From contig JAUWRE010000023.1 of the NCBI GenBank assembly GCA_030610725.1, forward strand, positions 1-9,277: 9,277 nt of DNA. The letters run 5' to 3'. The stretch is from Candidatus Aerophobota bacterium (GTDB taxonomy: Bacteria > Aerophobota > Aerophobia > Aerophobales > AE-B3A). The position numbers were made by a program, and so were the translations under genes. A model generated the notes under the pieces. It had not been told where the DNA came from. It saw nothing but the letters and a program-made list of their open reading frames with translations, and ran no database searches. Below, one piece after another: positions 5,435 through 9,277 of the stretch. Position 1 is the first letter of the stretch, and each line of letters begins with the position of its first letter.

Positions 5435-7849
5435 ATGAGAAAAAGGATCAAGATCTGGGGATGTATCTTTTTAGCCGTAACATTTTTCTTGGCCTCGGAC
5501 TTGTTGGTTAAGGCGAAGACTCATCTTGAGTTAGCCAATGAGTATGCAGCTCAAAGTGAGGAGTTTTTTGAAAAAGCTGTGTCTGAGTATAATCTAGCCC
5601 TGAAAGAACCGGAAGCTGACAAGTTTCAGATTAACTTCCTTGTGGGCAGACTCTACTACCGACACGGCAAGTTCAAAGAGGCTATTCAAACGTTATTACC
5701 TCTCTATGAGAGGGAAAGGGAAGATTTTGCCCTGGCCAAATTTCTGGCTTTTTCCTACCACAAGAATGGTGATCATACTGATGCCCTGGTTATCTTTGAG
5801 AAAAACAAGGATTCAGAGAATGAGGAATTCTTGTACGTTTACGGCCGGACCTGTGAGAGACAAAATCTCTTTGACCAGGCAATTGAGGTTTATGAGAGAA
5901 TTAGAGGGATAGAATATGAAGGACTCGCCCAGGAAAGAGTCGCTTATATCACCGCTCAAACCAGGGTATTAACGGTTGAGGATATCGCCGACCCTTATAT
6001 TAGAGATTTGATAAAAAGTGCTCCCGGACAGGCTGAATATCCCAATGCAGGAGCAATTATCCTTCTGGACGAGAGAACAGTGAGAATTCTAAGTGACTAC
6101 ACCGCAATACAGGAACTTCACTTCCTGGTGAAGATCCTAAACGATCGAGGCAAGGAAAAATATGGTGAGGTAAAATTATGGTATGATTCCACTTACGAGA
6201 AGATTAAAATCGAATACGCCCGCACCATTAAACCAGACGGCACGATCACTCCCGTGGGAGCAAAGCATATTAGAGACATCTCTGAATATCCGGAGTATCC
6301 TCTGTACAGCAATGCCCGCCTGAGGATTATCTCCATGCCTGAATTGACTGAAGGAGCTGTGATTGAATATAAGACAAAGAAATACATCAATAAATTAATT
6401 AAGGGAAAAGAATTCTGTGAGAATTATCCCCTTCAGAAATTGGAGCCCTATCTTAACCAGAGAATCAGCTTGATCATCCCCCAGGGATATAGTTTTAACA
6501 TAAAATCGTATAATCCAGGATATCTCGAGTATGAACTAGACTTTTCTCCTCGGGTAGAAAAACTGGATGCCGGAACTAAATATAGCTGGGAATTCAGGAA
6601 TGTACCGGAAACCATAACAGAGCCCTCCATGCCTCCTTATGCAGAGATTACTCCTTATCTATCTATTTCCTCTCTTGATGACTGGCAAGAGCTTTATGAC
6701 TGGTGGAGGAATCTTACTATCGATAAGATAAAAACTGATAAGGCAATTGAAGAAAAGACTCAAGCGTTGATTGAAGATAAGAATACCCAAGAAGAGAAGG
6801 CCAGGGCAATCTATCATTGGGTTGCTTCAAAAATTAGGTATGTAGGTGTGGAATATGGAGAAGCCGGATTTGAACCTCACTATGCTACCGAAATATTTAA
6901 AAACAAATACGGAGACTGTAAAGATCAGGTAATGCTCTTAATTTCGATGCTTGGATATGCAGGAATCTCTGCCTATCCGGTTCTTATTGGAACAAAAGGC
7001 AGCTACCTCTTGGATGAAGAATTTCCTACTCTCGCCTTTAATCACGCCATTTGTCTGGCTGAAGTAGGAGAAGAATTAGTTTTCCTTGACCCTACTGCTG
7101 AGACTACCTCTTTTGGCGATCTTCCAGGAGGGGATCAAAACAGAAAAGTATTTGTTTTTTATGAAAAGGAGGGAAAGATTGAAAAGACTCCTTTATTTAA
7201 ACCTGAACATAATAGAGCCTCTATAAGCATGACAATCGATATCCATGAGGATGAAACAATTTCAGGGACAAGAAAAATTAATACTTTGGGAGAATACGAT
7301 CAGGGGCAAAGATATTGGCTAAAGTATACCAAGCCTGTTCTGATTGAAGAATACCTTAAATCGACGGTAAACAACTTCTCTCCAGGAGGAAAGCTTTTAA
7401 GCCACACAATAAGTGATGCAGAAGACCTTAACAAGCCGATAGAAATAAGGATGGAATTTGAGGGACCAAAGTTCTTAACCGAGGCTGGAGAGAATAGGCT
7501 CGTTCCTCAATTGGGTGGATTCTCTGCCAGTTTAGTTTCTCGGGACAAAAGAAGCTATCCCATCGATTTTCGTACCCTGGATGAATTCGATATCATGGTT
7601 ACAATTGGACTTCCGGAAAATCTTACCATAAAATATCTCCCCCCACCAGTTATTAAAGATACCCCGTGGTTTACCTATCTTAACAAATATAGTTTTTCTC
7701 AGGGGGTCATTTCTTTTGAACTGAGTTTAGTTCATAAGAGAGTTCTGGTAACGCCAGAAGATTATGAGGAATACAAAAGAATTTGTGAGGACCTTGCCCG
7801 TCAGACAGATAAGCAGGCTGTCTTAGAAAGGGTTTCTCAAACTGAATAG
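5435..7849 (+). CDS. Secreted TPR, DUF3857 and transglutaminase-domain protein
   Basis: This 804-residue protein is probably exported. It has a basic start (MRKRIK), a hydrophobic core (about 8-25) and a likely signal-peptidase I site after VKA (27), so it should act in the periplasm or at the cell surface. Residues about 30-165 form tetratricopeptide-like helices (for example GRLYYRHGKFKEAIQTLLPLY and YGRTCERQNLFDQAIEVYERI). Residues about 225-390 match DUF3857, the domain that usually precedes a transglutaminase fold. The transglutaminase-like core (about 450-555) keeps the full catalytic triad: Cys495 in YGDCKD, His537 in FNHAI and Asp552 in LDPTAE. A beta-rich tail of about 250 residues follows, as in DUF3857 proteins. 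The triad suggests a working cysteine protease or acyltransferase, but the substrate is unknown. The ATG is supported by GGAGG 6 nt upstream. No partner gene is evident nearby. Confidence 0.9.
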   Translation: MRKRIKIWGCIFLAVTFFLASDLLVKAKTHLELANEYAAQSEEFFEKAVSEYNLALKEPEADKFQINFLVGRLYYRHGKFKEAIQTLLPLYEREREDFALAKFLAFSYHKNGDHTDALVIFEKNKDSENEEFLYVYGRTCERQNLFDQAIEVYERIRGIEYEGLAQERVAYITAQTRVLTVEDIADPYIRDLIKSAPGQAEYPNAGAIILLDERTVRILSDYTAIQELHFLVKILNDRGKEKYGEVKLWYDSTYEKIKIEYARTIKPDGTITPVGAKHIRDISEYPEYPLYSNARLRIISMPELTEGAVIEYKTKKYINKLIKGKEFCENYPLQKLEPYLNQRISLIIPQGYSFNIKSYNPGYLEYELDFSPRVEKLDAGTKYSWEFRNVPETITEPSMPPYAEITPYLSISSLDDWQELYDWWRNLTIDKIKTDKAIEEKTQALIEDKNTQEEKARAIYHWVASKIRYVGVEYGEAGFEPHYATEIFKNKYGDCKDQVMLLISMLGYAGISAYPVLIGTKGSYLLDEEFPTLAFNHAICLAEVGEELVFLDPTAETTSFGDLPGGDQNRKVFVFYEKEGKIEKTPLFKPEHNRASISMTIDIHEDETISGTRKINTLGEYDQGQRYWLKYTKPVLIEEYLKSTVNNFSPGGKLLSHTISDAEDLNKPIEIRMEFEGPKFLTEAGENRLVPQLGGFSASLVSRDKRSYPIDFRTLDEFDIMVTIGLPENLTIKYLPPPVIKDTPWFTYLNKYSFSQGVISFELSLVHKRVLVTPEDYEEYKRICEDLARQTDKQAVLERVSQTE

Positions 7850-7944
7850 AGCTATCCTTGCAGGAGGTAGACATTGTCCTTCCCGTAAAGAACCCCCTGC
7901 TGCCAGTTGAAGTCAAGTATCAAGAAAAGAGAGATAAGACGTGA
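7846..7944 (+). pseudogene. Relic tail of a DUF4143-type AAA ATPase
   Basis: In the frame starting after the TGA at 7843-7845, the gap encodes EVDIVLPVKNPLLPVEVKY and then QEKRDKT before the stop at 7942-7944. This matches the xEVDFVL...PIEVKY segment near the C-terminus of DUF4143-containing AAA-family ATPases, whose nuclease-like fold carries this E-x-K core. No start codon, P-loop or other part of the gene remains; the intact transglutaminase gene occupies the sequence upstream. The TGA overlaps the GTG of the next gene as GTGA, a coupling-type junction that may be left over from an earlier operon. Confidence 0.5.
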
Positions 7945-9062
7945 AAGAAAGAGGTGAATATGCTAATGCGGGAGTTGATTACACTAAAATTGAACCATTC
8001 AAACAAGTAATGATGGAGGTGGGGAAACAGACGCTATCATTCCCTAATCGGCATATGGTCTTTATTGTGAGTGATGTTTTACATGCTCATGGTGCTGTGT
8101 TTGAGTACCGGGGTGGTTTAGCCCATTTATGGTGTAACACTCAAGAGGGTCTGGGTAACAAGAATTGGATTGCCGAATGGATGTATCAGTTTGCTGGTAC
8201 GGGGAAAACTTATTACGAAAGTATTGGCATCGACACTGTACTGATGTCCGTAAATGATGTAATTGCCCAGGGAGCAATGCCAGTAGTTTATACTGATGAG
8301 GTAGCAGTCGGCGATAGTGAATGGTTCCAGGACGAAAAAAGAGCCAGGGATTTGGCCAAAGGATTTTATACAGTATGTAAGATGGTCGGTATGGCTTTAC
8401 CAGCAGGTGAATCACCATCACTTCGTTATCTCATTAAAGCCGAACCACCCATTAAAAATGCTCCTTCTTTGAGTGGTTGTGTCACTGGCATTATCGCTCC
8501 CAGTAGCCGTCTTATTACCGGGCAAGAACTACAAGCAGGAGACCGCATCATCGGTGTAACATCATCGGGATTACACGCAAACGGAATTTCTCTTGTGATT
8601 AAACGTGCTTTAGCGCTGTCAGAAAAATTCCTCACCAAATTAGCAAATGGTAATACGCTGGGAGATGAAGCTCTTATTCCTACTCGTTCATATGTAGCTT
8701 TGGTAAAGGCCTTACTGGAAGCAGAAGTACATATCCATACTTTTTTGCCGGGTACCGGGAGCGGAGTGAGTAAAGTCGCTTTTGACAAGAGGCCACTGAC
8801 TTACCGTATTCATACCTGGGTGAAGGTGCCACCGCTTTTCCGGTTCATGAGAGAACTCGGTGTAAGTCTGAAAGATTGTCTCACAACCTTCAACTGGGGC
8901 ATAGGATATTATATCTTTGTGCCGGATTGCGAGGTGGGACGAACCATCCAGATAGGGCAACAAGCAGGGTATGAACTGGTTGAAATTGGTCAAGTAGAAG
9001 AGGGTAAGAGGCAGGTTATTTTCGAACCTGAAAACATAACCCTATCTCCTCCTGGAGAGTAG
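7941..9062 (+). CDS. AIR synthase (PurM)-like protein, divergent variant
   Basis: This 373-residue protein has the PurM/AIR-synthase fold. Canonical PurM converts FGAM to aminoimidazole ribonucleotide in purine synthesis, using ATP. The family opening YANAGVDYTKIEPF is at 7-20, SVNDVIAQGA at 103-112, LSGCVTGIIAPS at 177-188, SSGLHANGISL at 208-218, and VPPLFRFM...TFNWGIGYYIFVP at 297-328. The usual DGVGTK loop is replaced by EGLGNK at 69-74 plus an insert with GTGKTYYESIG. GGET is replaced by AGES (155-158), and HITGGG by HTFLPGTGSG (266-275). These changes resemble an alternative PurM-like branch with a GTK/GKTYYDS arrangement that I recall from candidate-phylum bacteria, although this protein also departs from it at GGET and ITGHG. 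It could be the working AIR synthase or a relative with another substrate. The GTG start has only a weak purine-rich site upstream, but residue 7 already starts the conserved block. Confidence 0.82.
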   Translation: MKERGEYANAGVDYTKIEPFKQVMMEVGKQTLSFPNRHMVFIVSDVLHAHGAVFEYRGGLAHLWCNTQEGLGNKNWIAEWMYQFAGTGKTYYESIGIDTVLMSVNDVIAQGAMPVVYTDEVAVGDSEWFQDEKRARDLAKGFYTVCKMVGMALPAGESPSLRYLIKAEPPIKNAPSLSGCVTGIIAPSSRLITGQELQAGDRIIGVTSSGLHANGISLVIKRALALSEKFLTKLANGNTLGDEALIPTRSYVALVKALLEAEVHIHTFLPGTGSGVSKVAFDKRPLTYRIHTWVKVPPLFRFMRELGVSLKDCLTTFNWGIGYYIFVPDCEVGRTIQIGQQAGYELVEIGQVEEGKRQVIFEPENITLSPPGE

Positions 9063-9092
9063 TTTAGTCTTTGTAAGTACTCAGTGAACCAC

Positions 9093-9267
9093 GTCATTGC
9101 GAGCAAGGTCCCTCGCCTGTCTGTGTGCGGATACGCATAGGCAGGCTTGTCATTGCGAACGGAGTGAAGCAATCTCGATTACATCGCTCGGGATAAACTC
9201 CGCAATCTCAATCTCCATCAGAGATTGCCACGTCATCCTGAAGGCCTTCAGAATTCCTCGCAATGAC
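9093..9267. repeat. Nested palindromic intergenic repeat (GTCATTGCGA / GCAATCTC type)
   Basis: The outer arms GTCATTGCGA occur at 9093-9102 and 9149-9158, with the inverted TCGCAATGAC at 9258-9267. The inner arms GCAATCTC occur at 9169-9176 and 9202-9209, with the inverted GAGATTGC at 9221-9228. A perfect 14-bp palindrome, CTGAAGGCCTTCAG, lies at 9238-9251. This matches the dispersed CATTGCGAG...GCAATCTC repeat family found between genes in many bacteria, with two or more units joined. It follows the purM-like gene by 30 bp and fills most of the right end of the window; no gene is visible here. Confidence 0.85.
9116..9145. repeat. 12-bp-stem hairpin inside the right-end repeat
   Basis: Bases 9116-9127 pair with 9134-9145 across all 12 positions (three of them G-U type) around a 6-nt loop. 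The stem starts CCTGTCTG and ends AGGCAGG. It is not followed by a T-tract, so it is part of the repeat rather than a standard terminator, though it could protect the 3' end of the purM-like mRNA. Confidence 0.6.
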
Positions 9268-9277
9268 GAGAAGGAAC

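Noticed and set aside
8062..8788. Two long minus-strand open frames (about 119 and 120 codons) inside the purM-like gene
   Set aside because: They are antisense to clearly conserved PurM-fold coding sequence, have compositions typical of antisense reading and show no recognisable motif.
9116..9145. The 12-bp hairpin as an intrinsic terminator of the purM-like gene
   Set aside because: No run of T follows the stem on either strand; it is better explained as part of the palindromic repeat.

Overview
The window looks like a chromosomal stretch from an uncultured, AT-leaning bacterium (roughly 40% G+C by eye). It carries bacterial housekeeping genes (rex, comM, a purM-like gene), sigma70-like promoters and Shine-Dalgarno sites. 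It also carries two kinds of dispersed palindromic repeat that are common in genomes from environmental and candidate-phylum bacteria. A secreted DUF3857/transglutaminase protein fits a diderm lineage. I cannot name the phylum from this sequence.

Layout: the left edge holds the C-terminal two thirds of Rex, the NADH-sensing repressor (+). It converges on a cobalamin-binding radical SAM protein (621-1889, -), and behind that lies comM (2051-3655, -), a DNA helicase of natural transformation. comM has a near-consensus promoter (3765-3793, -) and a leader containing a REP-like hairpin. Its only well-placed Shine-Dalgarno site points to an ATA codon rather than a canonical start. Back to back with that promoter is a second one (3800-3827, +) whose predicted transcript begins at or next to the ATG of a small DUF6922-like gene. 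That gene overlaps an AbiEii-type nucleotidyltransferase by 44 bp, giving a toxin-antitoxin-like pair.

From 4723 to 5434 the DNA looks like a gene graveyard. It has a 15-codon relic of a second ComM (-), a small HTH protein whose C-terminus runs into a relic of an integrase-type transposase (-), and about 350 bp without a confident gene. Then comes a large secreted TPR + DUF3857 + transglutaminase protein (5435-7849, +). After it is a short in-frame tail that resembles the end of a DUF4143-type ATPase, whose stop overlaps the GTG start of a divergent AIR-synthase (PurM)-like gene (7941-9062, +). The right edge (9093-9267) is a nested palindromic intergenic repeat.

Functionally the genes are mostly unrelated: redox control, competence and recombination, a putative defence/TA pair, an envelope-exposed protein, and a purine-synthesis-type enzyme. 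The unusual content is regulatory (ATA start, leaderless start, back-to-back promoters) and evolutionary (at least three short gene relics in under 3.2 kb). I saw no rRNA, tRNA, CRISPR array, intact insertion sequence or prophage module.
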